Part shown: positions 8,097 to 16,950 of the stretch, in pieces | How positions within the stretch are numbered: the first letter of the stretch is position 1 | Layout: each line of letters begins with the position of its first letter | Assembly (NCBI GenBank): GCA_016871515.1 | Contig: VHDE01000009.1 | Span: forward strand, 16,077-80,076 | Reading direction: 5' to 3' | DNA: 64,000 nucleotides | Origin: Verrucomicrobiota bacterium | GTDB lineage: Bacteria; Verrucomicrobiota; Verrucomicrobiia; Limisphaerales; SIBE01 | Made by a program: the position numbers and the translations under genes | Notes under the pieces: model-generated | Seen by the model: the letters and a program-made list of their open reading frames with translations, nothing else | What the model was told of the DNA's origin: nothing | Databases searched by the model: none

Positions 8097-9863
8097 GTGC
8101 AACTGAGCATTCAGTGCTTTCTCAGCCTGGCCGCATTATGGATCGCGCAACTGCCGCTTCAGGCCGCATCGCTTACTGCAAGTTTCGACCGGACCACCAT
8201 CACAGCCGGGGAAAGCGCCGTCCTATCGCTCACGTTTGAGGGCAGTAATCCAGGAGGTCCGCCTGCTGTTCCGTCGCAGCCGAATCTCACGATTCAGTAC
8301 GCAGGACAGTCGAGTCAATTCACCATTGTCAACGGCCAGACGAGTTCCAGCTTGATTTATAGTTACCGGGTCACACCTTCGCAGCCCGGCGACTACGTAA
8401 TCCCTCCGGTGCAAGCCGTCATCGATAACAAGCCGCTCTCCACGCCACGGTTAAGGCTCAAAGTGGTGAAAGCGAGTGACAACGTCGCGAGCGGCGGCGT
8501 CAAGCATGCCCTCATTAGGTTGATTGTTCCAAAGACTGACGTCTATGTCGGCGAGGTCTTCCCTGTGGAAGTCCAGTTGTATGTACAAAACGCGCAAAAC
8601 ATGGATTTGCCGCAACTGGAAGCGGAGGGATTTACCTTGGGCGCCATGCCGAAACAGCCAGATCGCAGCCAAGTTCAAAGCGGCAACGCCATTTACAACG
8701 TTTATGTTTTCAAAGTGGCCGCTTCCGCCGTGAAGACGGGAAAGCTGACGCTGGGCCCCGCGAAATGCAATGTCGTCTTGCGCTATCGCAAAGCGCGAGA
8801 CCCGGCGGACGTATTTGATTTCTTCGGCGGCGGTGCAGAACTGCGGCAAGTTCATCTCGCGAGTGATCCGCAAATGATGGATGTTCTTCCGTTGCCCAGT
8901 GACAACAAACCCGAATCGTTCAACGGCGCAATCGGCCAGTTCTCATTCGCGGTCAGCGCCAGCCCGACCAATGTCATTGCGGGAGATCCGATCACAATGA
9001 AGATTCAAATCGCCGGAACCGGGACGCTGGACGCCTTGCCATTTCCGTCCCAAGGTGAGTGGCGTGACATCAAAACCTATCCGCCCACCAGCAAGGTGGA
9101 AATAACTGACGTGCTCGGCATGGCTGGCGTGAAGACATTCGAACAGGTCATTATTCCGCAAAACTCGGAAGTGAAAGAATTGCCGGCGATTGCCTTTAGT
9201 TACTTTGACCCGGAAAAAAAAGCTTACCAAACACAGCAACACCGGCCGATACCCATTACAGTTAGCCGCAGCACTGCAGTTCAGCCACGGCCCACGGTTG
9301 TCGCCGAGGGACCGCCCGCCGCTGATGATGCGGCGGCGCGCGATATCGTTCATATCAAACCGACCTTCGGCTCGCTCGGTCAGATTCAACCGCCGTTGGT
9401 CCGCCAAACCTGGTTCCTGCTCTTGCAAGCGGTTCCGCTGGCCGTGTGGATATCGGCGCTGGTCTGGCGCAAACGCCAGGAAGCACTCGCCAATAATCCA
9501 CGTCTGCAGCGCCGTTTGCGAGTGGCCGAATTTGTGCGGAATGGCCTGGAAGAATTGCATGCGCTCGCCGCCGCAAACCAAACCGAAGAATTCTTCGCAG
9601 TCGTCTTTCGGCTTCTTCAAGAGCAACTGGGCGAGAGACTGAACTTGCCCGCGTCATCGATCACTGAAGCCGTGGCAGACGAACATCTGCCCGCACGCGG
9701 GGCTTCGCCGGATTTAATCGAGCGCCTTCATAATCTGTTCGCGGCCTGCAATCAGGCACGCTATGCGCAGCAACGAACAGCCCAGGAATTGATGTCGATT
9801 GTTCCTCAAGTCGAAGCGGCTCTCCGAGAACTTTTGGAATTACCGGATGAAACCTCCCACTAA
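8097..9863 (+). CDS. batD: BatD-like protein (GTG start)
   Basis: Position in the Bat operon; SLTASFDRTTITAGESAVLSLTFEGS, C-terminal TM then cytoplasmic helical domain. Confidence 0.85.
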   Translation: MQLSIQCFLSLAALWIAQLPLQAASLTASFDRTTITAGESAVLSLTFEGSNPGGPPAVPSQPNLTIQYAGQSSQFTIVNGQTSSSLIYSYRVTPSQPGDYVIPPVQAVIDNKPLSTPRLRLKVVKASDNVASGGVKHALIRLIVPKTDVYVGEVFPVEVQLYVQNAQNMDLPQLEAEGFTLGAMPKQPDRSQVQSGNAIYNVYVFKVAASAVKTGKLTLGPAKCNVVLRYRKARDPADVFDFFGGGAELRQVHLASDPQMMDVLPLPSDNKPESFNGAIGQFSFAVSASPTNVIAGDPITMKIQIAGTGTLDALPFPSQGEWRDIKTYPPTSKVEITDVLGMAGVKTFEQVIIPQNSEVKELPAIAFSYFDPEKKAYQTQQHRPIPITVSRSTAVQPRPTVVAEGPPAADDAAARDIVHIKPTFGSLGQIQPPLVRQTWFLLLQAVPLAVWISALVWRKRQEALANNPRLQRRLRVAEFVRNGLEELHALAAANQTEEFFAVVFRLLQEQLGERLNLPASSITEAVADEHLPARGASPDLIERLHNLFAACNQARYAQQRTAQELMSIVPQVEAALRELLELPDETSH

Positions 9864-9889
9864 GGCCATCTTTGAATCGCGGGAAGGAA

Positions 9890-10112
9890 ATCTGGCCGTT
9901 CTCCCAAAGGGAGATTTGACAATAGCCCGGCAGTTCACTGCCGGGTTCGGTTCGCAATTGCATTTAGTCCCGGAAGGGACGGCTGAATCGTTTGCATCCT
10001 CCATTGAGGTTCAGCCGTTCCGTTCGGAACTCGCGCGCCCTTGGTCACTGTCCCCAGCGTTGAAACGCCGGGCTATTTTCAACCAGTTCCTACGGAACAA
10101 ATGCTCTTTGAT
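9890..10112. repeat. palindromic element R1 copy inserted between batD and batE
   Basis: cagttcactgccgggttcgg...agcgttgaaacgccgggctattttcaac...cggaacaaatgctctttg. Confidence 0.75.
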
Positions 10113-10851
10113 GATCCTTCTGTTCTTTGTCGCTACGGAGATTGCCGTTGTGAAGTTGCAGGCCAACGACGTAACTGCGGCCTTCGAACAGGCCAACCGT
10201 CTTTACGAACAGAACAAATATTCTGAAGCGGCAGGCGCCTATCAAAAACTGGTCGAAGCTCGACGCGTCTCGGCCCCGCTCTACTTTAATCTTGGGAACG
10301 CGCTCTTTAAGTCAGGCCAAGTTGGCAAAGCGATTATCAGTTACCGCTTCGCCCAAACCCTGGCGCCGCGCGATCCCGACATCAAAGCGAACCTGCGTTT
10401 CGCCCGCGACACGGTTCAAGGTGGCCCCGGCTTGTCTCGAAATCGGTGGGCTGAGTTGGTGAAGACCTTGACTTTGGGTGAACTGACGATGATTACCGTC
10501 CTGACGTTCTGGATTTGGATGAGCCTTTTGATCGTGCGAGAATTGCGCATGAGTCTTCAAACGGCGCTCTCGAGCTACACACGCGCCGCCGGTGTTGTCA
10601 CCCTTGTCTTTGCCGGCTGGCTTATGGCCTCTCACTACGCCCATTTTGAAGCCGAATCAGCGGTGGTGGTGGCGCCTGAAGCCGCCGTCCGCTACGGGCC
10701 GCTCGAAGAATCGCAAAGCTTTTACACACTCCGCGACGGCGCTGAAGTTGCGGTCATCGGACGAAAGGCAAGCTGGCTGCAAGTGAAGGACGCGTCGCAA
10801 CGCGTCGGTTGGGTGCAAAGCAAACAAGTTGGGCTGCTGCCGCCCGGATAG
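10111..10851 (+). CDS. batE: BatE-like TPR + SH3 domain protein
   Basis: TPR ANRLYEQNKYSEAAGAYQKLV; C-terminal SH3-like AAVRYGPLEESQSFYTLRDGAEVAVIGRKASWLQVKD; ORF 9799 start lies in repeat. Confidence 0.8.
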   Translation: MILLFFVATEIAVVKLQANDVTAAFEQANRLYEQNKYSEAAGAYQKLVEARRVSAPLYFNLGNALFKSGQVGKAIISYRFAQTLAPRDPDIKANLRFARDTVQGGPGLSRNRWAELVKTLTLGELTMITVLTFWIWMSLLIVRELRMSLQTALSSYTRAAGVVTLVFAGWLMASHYAHFEAESAVVVAPEAAVRYGPLEESQSFYTLRDGAEVAVIGRKASWLQVKDASQRVGWVQSKQVGLLPPG

Positions 10852-10889
10852 GACCGCAATTGGCCGGGCGTGCGCGCTTTGAATGAAGG

Positions 10890-11198
10890 TCATTTGTAGA
10901 GCGCGTTCGTCCAGTTGCTCTGCGTGTAAGGCTCGATCAATTTGTCCCAATCGAAGAAATTGGTCGGGTTATCCAGCAGAGTGAATGCGTCCGGGTAACG
11001 TTCGCGCTCCTGCACGTACATCAACAGGCCCAGGCCAATTTGCCGCAAGTTTCCCCGGCACCTGGCTTGAAAAGCTTTCTCCTTGGCCTTCACCAGCGCG
11101 GGCAACAGCAAGCTCGAGCAAGCTCGCGAGAATCGCAATAATGGCAATGACCACCAGCATTCGATAAGAGTAAATCCCTTGCGCTTCTGGCCTTTCAT
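10890..11198 (-). pseudogene. degraded type II secretion/prepilin-like protein with compensated frameshift in the pilin helix
   Basis: KGFTLIE in one frame, LVVIAIIAILASLL in the next, LLLPALVKAKEKAF back in the first; short C-terminus. Confidence 0.8.
11107..11126. repeat. 10-bp tandem duplication AGCAAGCTCG x2 inside the prepilin remnant
   Basis: agcaagctcgagcaagctcg. Confidence 0.95.
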
Positions 11199-11262
11199 GA
11201 TTTTGTCCTCCATTATTTTGTCTCTTCCAGTCGAAACCAAATGATCGAGGACAAAATCATAA
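11192..11262. repeat. TCATGATTTTGTC / GACAAAATCAT imperfect inverted repeat
   Basis: Same words recur at 48070-48158. Confidence 0.75.
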
Positions 11263-11290
11263 AGGCTCGAGTCCAGGTTCACAGCAAGCT

Positions 11291-13045
11291 TTAGGTTTCC
11301 AGTCTGACCGTTGGCGCAGCATCCTTGCCCCGGGGTTCGGGCGGCAAGACGCCGCTCGAACTCGCAGACAGGATGTCTGCTCTACGATCGGAAGCCTTCT
11401 CAACATTTGCGCTGTCGTGAAGCGCGCTCTTCCAATCGGACGGGTTCGCGGCAATCGCTCGGAAATAGCTCAGAAATTGGTGGCGTGCAGACCAGGCCAG
11501 GATGAAATCGAACGTCAGCGCCAAGCCAAGCCAAACGAGCGGCTCCGATAGCACGCCGTGCCGGGCGACGCGTGTCAGGCCCCAAAGGCCGACCGTAGCC
11601 ACGGCAAACAGATAGATCAGCCATCTCCACCAAAGCACGCGAACCAGCGTCTGAGCGATAGCTCTGTTTAGCCCACGTGCTCTGATCGCCGTCCACATTC
11701 CCACCCACCGCAGCGCCACCAGGTCCGCGACAAACACCGGAAGGCTCATGAGCAGCCAAATCCTGCCCGTTTCCGAAGACGATCCCCGCCCCAAGGAGAG
11801 CACAATCCCAATCCATGCCGCTACTGCGAGGGACAAGATGACGATGACAGGCCACGCAAATTGGCGCCGCAAGGCCATGGTTTGCCCCCGAACCATCTCG
11901 CCCACTTGGAGAGGCGTGCAGGCCAGCAATTCGAGCGCGCTACATCGACGGTCCTCAATCCAGCGATGGCAAGTTTCGCCCGTTAACCAGACTTTCACGA
12001 GGACCTGGACAGTAAACACCAGAAAGAGCGAGAGCTCATAAGATCCAAGCGAATATTTCGCGTATCCCCAGAGAGCGAGGACCGTGAACGGCAATATTAG
12101 CACCCAGACCAACTTGGATTTATGACGTTCCCGGGCACAGAGCCAGAGAACTGGATTTTGGTCTAAGAGACTGCGGCGATAAAGAGCGCGCTCCTCCGGT
12201 TTGCCAAGACGCCAGCTTCGCGAAAGCTCACTCCAATAATCCAGCTTGCGGCCTTTGGGCCGATCCTTCCACACCCGCGGCACGATGGCACAGGCCGAAG
12301 CCAGGAGCACCCACGACAACCCATGCGTCATAGCGACGGAGCTATAAAACATCGCGCTCTGCACCGGTCCCAGCGCCGGAGATTGAGCCATTCTAAATGC
12401 AAAAGCCGGACTCGGCGCCAAGATGTTTTGGTTAAGATCCGAAAACCTTCCTCCCACAGGATCGTTGAACATCAGGTGCAATCCAATCTCGTACGGGACC
12501 GCCGTGACAATGAGCATCAACAGCAATGCCGCAAAAACAGCTCTGCGCTCGTTCGTGCTGATCGCGGAGACAAACACTCCAGCCGAAAGTGTGAAGAATA
12601 ATGTGTTGCCTAAAACCAACGCCGTGCGCGCAACTTCAGCGCCCGTCACACCACCCAAGGGCAAGGTCAGCGCCATCATCGGGACTAAAGCGAGCAAGCC
12701 GTACACGGCATGAATCGATGAGGACAACATTTTCCCAAAAATGATGTCGTAACCTTTGAGGTCCGTCAGAAACAGCAGTCCTATCGTGCCCTCTCGCTTT
12801 TCGGCGCTCAGACAATCCGCCGTGACCAGAGGCCCGAGTGGAAGGCAATAAACGAAACCGATGATGGAGAGGGTTGAGAAAAGCGTTTTGCCTTGGCCGG
12901 CCATTGGAGCAGTGGGCGCGGTGACAAGAAGCAGACACAAAGTGAAGAAGCCTGCCACGGCGCACGCGAGCACTCGTACCCAGTAAGTGCTTCGTCTTCG
13001 TGCTTGAACGGTCAGTTCTCGTGTTACAACTGGCAACAGTCGCAT
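11291..13045 (-). CDS. ABC-2 type transporter permease, ~584 aa; last ~25 aa repeat-derived
   Basis: Multiple TM segments; REGTIGLLFLTDLKGYDIIFGKMLSS; repeat words cagacaggatgtctgctctac at C-terminus. Confidence 0.8.
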   Translation of the reverse strand: MRLLPVVTRELTVQARRRSTYWVRVLACAVAGFFTLCLLLVTAPTAPMAGQGKTLFSTLSIIGFVYCLPLGPLVTADCLSAEKREGTIGLLFLTDLKGYDIIFGKMLSSSIHAVYGLLALVPMMALTLPLGGVTGAEVARTALVLGNTLFFTLSAGVFVSAISTNERRAVFAALLLMLIVTAVPYEIGLHLMFNDPVGGRFSDLNQNILAPSPAFAFRMAQSPALGPVQSAMFYSSVAMTHGLSWVLLASACAIVPRVWKDRPKGRKLDYWSELSRSWRLGKPEERALYRRSLLDQNPVLWLCARERHKSKLVWVLILPFTVLALWGYAKYSLGSYELSLFLVFTVQVLVKVWLTGETCHRWIEDRRCSALELLACTPLQVGEMVRGQTMALRRQFAWPVIVILSLAVAAWIGIVLSLGRGSSSETGRIWLLMSLPVFVADLVALRWVGMWTAIRARGLNRAIAQTLVRVLWWRWLIYLFAVATVGLWGLTRVARHGVLSEPLVWLGLALTFDFILAWSARHQFLSYFRAIAANPSDWKSALHDSANVEKASDRRADILSASSSGVLPPEPRGKDAAPTVRLET

Positions 13046-13156
13046 GCGTCCGATATACCCTGTGGCGATAGACTGCCTCAGACCTTGCGTTGTTCAACGA
13101 ATATCTGCAGAAACTAGGAATTGAATTCGTGACGCCTGCGACTACTGTGGCTGCAG

Positions 13157-13561
13157 ATGAAGCCTTCTGTAATTATTCGCTCCCTTGCATTCGGTCTTGG
13201 AACTTTCGTTGCGCTTTGCGGAGCTGCCCACGGGCAAGTGGCCGCCGGCGGCGGGGTCGCTGGATCTCCCGGTGCTGGCGCCGGAGGCGGTGGAATCGGC
13301 GGCATTAACCAACCGGGGATCGTGTATGTCACGATTCCAGCCCCGAAGGTTTACCCATCAGTGATCGCGCGAAATTTTTTCGCGCTTAATGGACTCAATC
13401 TAACTCCGGGACCGGTGCGGAATCAGGCGCAACAGGCTTTCCCAGCGGGCCCGGGTTTCGCGCGGCGCCCATTCTCTCCAAGAGTTCCGCAAATGCTTCC
13501 GCGACTCAGTCCGTATTTGGCGCGGAACGCAGGCATCGGCGCGCAACGATTGCCACGTTAA
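13157..13561 (+). CDS. small secreted Gly/Pro-rich hypothetical protein
   Basis: Signal peptide-like MKPSVIIRSLAFGLGTFVALCGAAHGQ then Gly-rich linker. Confidence 0.55.
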   Translation: MKPSVIIRSLAFGLGTFVALCGAAHGQVAAGGGVAGSPGAGAGGGGIGGINQPGIVYVTIPAPKVYPSVIARNFFALNGLNLTPGPVRNQAQQAFPAGPGFARRPFSPRVPQMLPRLSPYLARNAGIGAQRLPR

Positions 13562-13567
13562 GCTGCT

Positions 13568-13640
13568 CCGCACGACAGGCGTCTCGCCTGTTCCAAAACT
13601 CCTTGTCGCACCCAGACAGGCGAGACGGCTGTCCCCCGAG
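13568..13640. repeat. REPIN-like element, GACAGGCG family
   Basis: acgacaggcgtctcgcctgttcc...agacaggcgagacggctgtcc. Confidence 0.8.
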
Positions 13641-13719
13641 TTGAACATTTAGAAACCTGACGAATTCCAGCGCAGAGTGAAACTCCGGGCCACGGTGAAC
13701 GCATCGGCGCGAATCGTTC

Positions 13720-13917
13720 AGTGCATCCCGAAGTTGTCGGTAGCGGCGGGCATCCTGCCTGCCGTAGAGGGCGTGCATCTTGCCGCCCGGAGCAACGCTT
13801 GAAAACGAGGAGGCTGCCTTCTAGTGCGTGCGCGTGATCCGCCGGGCAGGATGCCTCGGCTCTACGGCAGGCAGGATGCCCGCCGCTACGATGTGCCGAC
13901 AACTTCGGGATGCACCG
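13720..13917. repeat. large palindromic element R6 (GGCGGGCATCCTGCCTGCCG doublet, CATCCCGAAGTTG ends)
   Basis: catcccgaagttgtcggtagcggcgggcatcctgcctgccg...cggcaggcaggatgcccgccgctacgatgtgccgacaacttcgggatg. Confidence 0.9.
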
Positions 13918-13972
13918 CGAGACGTTCAAGTTGAACTTTGAAGTTCGTATCGGTTGTTTGTATCGTGGTGCG

Positions 13973-16015
13973 ATGTCATTGCCTGCGCTCCAGCGAGAGC
14001 CCGCCCGCAAGCCGATCCCCCTCACAGAACTCCGGGGCGTCGGCCCGGAGAGGGCTTCGCAATTGGCGCGGCTTGGGCTGCACGCAGTCGCTGATCTGTT
14101 CTTGCATCGGCCGCGGCGATATGAGGATCGGCGGCGGTTTCGGGAAATTGCCGCGCTGGCCTTGGATGAACCGGCGACGGTCCGCGGCCAGATTGTCGCG
14201 CTGGGCATCAAACGCTATGCGCGCGGGGCGAAATCTGTATTCGAGTTCATTCTCGATGACGGAACTGGTCGTTTGCATTGCCGCTGGTGGAACCTTCCGT
14301 ACATGGAACAGTACTTCAAACAAGGGGACGACGTTTTGGTGTACGGCAAGGTTCACTCGTTACGCCCGCGAACTATCGATCATCCGGAAACGGAAGTGAT
14401 CGAGACCGGGTCCGAGAATTCGATTCATTTGAATCGCATCGTTCCAGTTTACCCACTCACTGAAGGTGTGACCCAGCGCTGGCTGCGGTCGCTGGTTTGG
14501 CATGCTCTCGCCGAATATGCAGCGCACATTCCCGAGCCGTGGCCAGGGCAAAAGCCTGCTGATGTGCCTAGTCAACAAGAAGCGGTGCGAATGTTGCATT
14601 TCCCAGCGGAATCCGACGATGCGGCAAAAGCGCGCGCGCGTCTGGCGCTCGATGAGTTCGTCGCCCTCCAGCTCGCTATCCAATCGCGTCGAAAGAAGCT
14701 TTACGCGAAGGCTAAGGGCTGGCCCTGCACCGGTGATAACCGATGGATGAAACCCTTTCTGGCGAAGCTCGGCTTCGCATTAACCGAGGCGCAAACGAAA
14801 GTGCTCCGGGAGTTGCGCAAAGACATGGCGGGCGGCCAGCCCATGCGGCGGTTGCTCCAGGGCGACGTTGGTTCGGGCAAGACAGTGGTTGCGGGTTGCT
14901 GCGCACTCATGGCTCTGGAAAGCGGATTCGCTGTCGCGCTTATGGCCCCCACCGAAATTCTCGCCGAACAGCATTATCAGAATTTCCGGCGCTGGTTCGA
15001 GCCGCTCGGAATTCCGGTTGAGCTTTGCACGGGGAGCCGCAAGACGGCGAGCCTTCGCAGTTCAACGTTGAACGTTCCAAGTTCAAAGGAGGCAACGCCT
15101 GCGCCAAAGCTCGTCATTGGCACGCATGCGTTGATTGAAGAATCGGTTTCGCTGGGGCAGCTCGGCTTGGTGATCATTGATGAACAACACAAGTTTGGTG
15201 TGGCACAACGTGAAAGGCTGTTGCGCAAAGGGCATTATCCGCACCTTTTGGTCATGACCGCGACGCCGATTCCTCGGACGTTGGGACTCACATTGTACGG
15301 AGACTTGGACATCTCCGTCATTGATGAGTTGCCGGCCGGACGCGGGTCGATCAAGACGTTTGTTCGAGGACCTGAGAAGCTGCCGAAAGTCTGGGCATTT
15401 GTCCGCAGCAAACTCGCGGAAGGCCATCAAGCGTACGTGGTTTATCCGCGCGTCGAGGACTCCGGCAGCGGTGGATTGAAAGCTGTCACGCGGGAATGGA
15501 GCGCGTTGCAGAAGCAACTTGATCCTTGCAAGGTTGGCTTGTTGCATGGACGCCTTCCGGCCGAGGAAAAGGAGCGGGTGATGGCTGCGTTTCGAGATGG
15601 AGGTCTCGCGGTGCTGTTGGCAACTCCGCTGATCGAAGTTGGCATGGATGTCCCGAATGCGACGGTCATGTTGATTGAAAACGCCGAACAATTTGGATTG
15701 GCGCAGTTGCATCAGTTGCGCGGCCGTATCGGTCGCGGCGCCAAGGAATCGTTCTGCATTCTGATTGCTGGACCAAAGAGCAAAGAATCGGAGAAACGTC
15801 TCCAGATTCTGGCAGAGACGACTGACGGTTTTAAGATTGCCGAAGCTGACTTGCAATTGCGAGGACCGGGAGACTTTCTCGGCCAGCAACAGAGCGGGTT
15901 GCCACCGCTCCGGTTTGGCGACCTGGCGAATGATGGGCCGCTCATCGAGCGCGCCCGCGTACTGGCCGCGGCGATGATGGAAGCCGCGGAAACTTACCCG
16001 GATCAAGGAGCATGA
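13973..16015 (+). CDS. recG: ATP-dependent DNA helicase RecG
   Basis: LLQGDVGSGKTVVA, MAPTEILAEQHYQNF, IIDEQHKFGVAQR, VMTATPIPRTL, QLRGRIGRG. Confidence 0.97.
   Translation: MSLPALQREPARKPIPLTELRGVGPERASQLARLGLHAVADLFLHRPRRYEDRRRFREIAALALDEPATVRGQIVALGIKRYARGAKSVFEFILDDGTGRLHCRWWNLPYMEQYFKQGDDVLVYGKVHSLRPRTIDHPETEVIETGSENSIHLNRIVPVYPLTEGVTQRWLRSLVWHALAEYAAHIPEPWPGQKPADVPSQQEAVRMLHFPAESDDAAKARARLALDEFVALQLAIQSRRKKLYAKAKGWPCTGDNRWMKPFLAKLGFALTEAQTKVLRELRKDMAGGQPMRRLLQGDVGSGKTVVAGCCALMALESGFAVALMAPTEILAEQHYQNFRRWFEPLGIPVELCTGSRKTASLRSSTLNVPSSKEATPAPKLVIGTHALIEESVSLGQLGLVIIDEQHKFGVAQRERLLRKGHYPHLLVMTATPIPRTLGLTLYGDLDISVIDELPAGRGSIKTFVRGPEKLPKVWAFVRSKLAEGHQAYVVYPRVEDSGSGGLKAVTREWSALQKQLDPCKVGLLHGRLPAEEKERVMAAFRDGGLAVLLATPLIEVGMDVPNATVMLIENAEQFGLAQLHQLRGRIGRGAKESFCILIAGPKSKESEKRLQILAETTDGFKIAEADLQLRGPGDFLGQQQSGLPPLRFGDLANDGPLIERARVLAAAMMEAAETYPDQGA
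15059..15087. repeat. TTCAACGTTGAA repeat words inserted in frame in recG
   Basis: agttcaacgttgaacgttccaagttcaaa encodes SSTLNVPSSK in a variable loop between LCTGS and VIGTHALI. Confidence 0.65.
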
Positions 16016-16551
16016 GCGCTGGGACCAAACAGCTGGCTCTCGTTGCCTTAGGTTCAAATCTGGGTCAGTCGCGGCAGATTATTTCCGGCGCGATGGCGTC
16101 TTTACAACAGCTCAGTGCTGAACCTCTGTTGAAGTCATCGATCTGGCGCAGCGCTCCGGTCGATTGCCCGCCGGGATCACCGGACTTTCTGAATGCCGCG
16201 GTTGCGTTCGTTCCGCGTGCGGCAGAAACGCCCGAGAGCTTGCTCGTGAAACTCCAGGATTTGGAGAGAGAGTTCGGACGCCAGCCGAAAAGGTTGCTCA
16301 ATGAACCCCGTCCGCTTGACTTGGACTTGATTGCCTTTGGAAACGAGACTCGGTCAAAGCCCGAACTGACTTTGCCGCATCCACGAGCGCATCTGCGGCG
16401 ATTTGTGCTCGAGCCGCTGAATGAAATCGCTCCAGAGTTTGTCTTTCCGGGCCAAACGCGCAGCGTGAGGGATCTGCTGTCACTGCTCAACGGGAAGGAG
16501 CAGGTCGAGTGTCTCGCGTTTGGTGATGTCCGCCGCCGGGAGGGTCCTTAG
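16012..16551 (+). CDS. folK: 2-amino-4-hydroxy-6-hydroxymethyldihydropteridine diphosphokinase
   Basis: LALVALGSNLGQ, LLVKLQDLEREFGRQ, PRPLDLDLIAFG, LPHPRAHLRRFVLEPL. Confidence 0.95.
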   Translation: MSAGTKQLALVALGSNLGQSRQIISGAMASLQQLSAEPLLKSSIWRSAPVDCPPGSPDFLNAAVAFVPRAAETPESLLVKLQDLEREFGRQPKRLLNEPRPLDLDLIAFGNETRSKPELTLPHPRAHLRRFVLEPLNEIAPEFVFPGQTRSVRDLLSLLNGKEQVECLAFGDVRRREGP

Positions 16552-16553
16552 CT

Positions 16554-16579
16554 CAATTGTGAGCGGCCGCTCACAATTG
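16554..16579. repeat. 26-bp perfect palindrome CAATTGTGAGCGGCCGCTCACAATTG
   Basis: Exact reverse-complement halves; begins 3 nt after folK stop. Confidence 0.95.
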
Positions 16580-16699
16580 GCCAAAACCGGCAGACGACTG
16601 GTCTCACGACACGCATTGGCGCCAGGAACCGATCGGAGCATACGTCGGCGCGGCAGCGTCTAGGAGGTCTTGGAGTGCCACCAGTGAAAGGCATAAACA

Positions 16700-16725
16700 G
16701 GATTTTGCGCACGTGCGCAAAATCC
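16700..16725. repeat. 26-bp perfect palindrome GGATTTTGCGCACGTGCGCAAAATCC
   Basis: Exact reverse-complement halves. Confidence 0.95.
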
Positions 16726-16779
16726 AGCTAACCGCCGAAAACCGTTTCGCTCGTCGATTCGATAGTATCGAAGTATCCG

Positions 16780-16912
16780 TTTGGCGTAGCGCACTGCCCA
16801 GTCTGCCGTTTCGCCGGTTGCCAATCGGCAGAGTTTGGCGCGCGCTCAACCAAACGCCGGAGCGCAGGAGGGCATCCTGCGAAACAGAAACTGAGTAGTC
16901 TGCGTTACGCTA
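16780..16912. repeat. palindromic repeat R4 (CAGTCTGCCG...CCAATCGGCAG...CTGAGTAGTCTGCGTTACG), degenerate
   Basis: Shares words with 735-802 and 55840-55985. Confidence 0.6.
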
Positions 16913-16950
16913 AACACACACGTCTCGAATCCCATTCTGCAACCACATGT

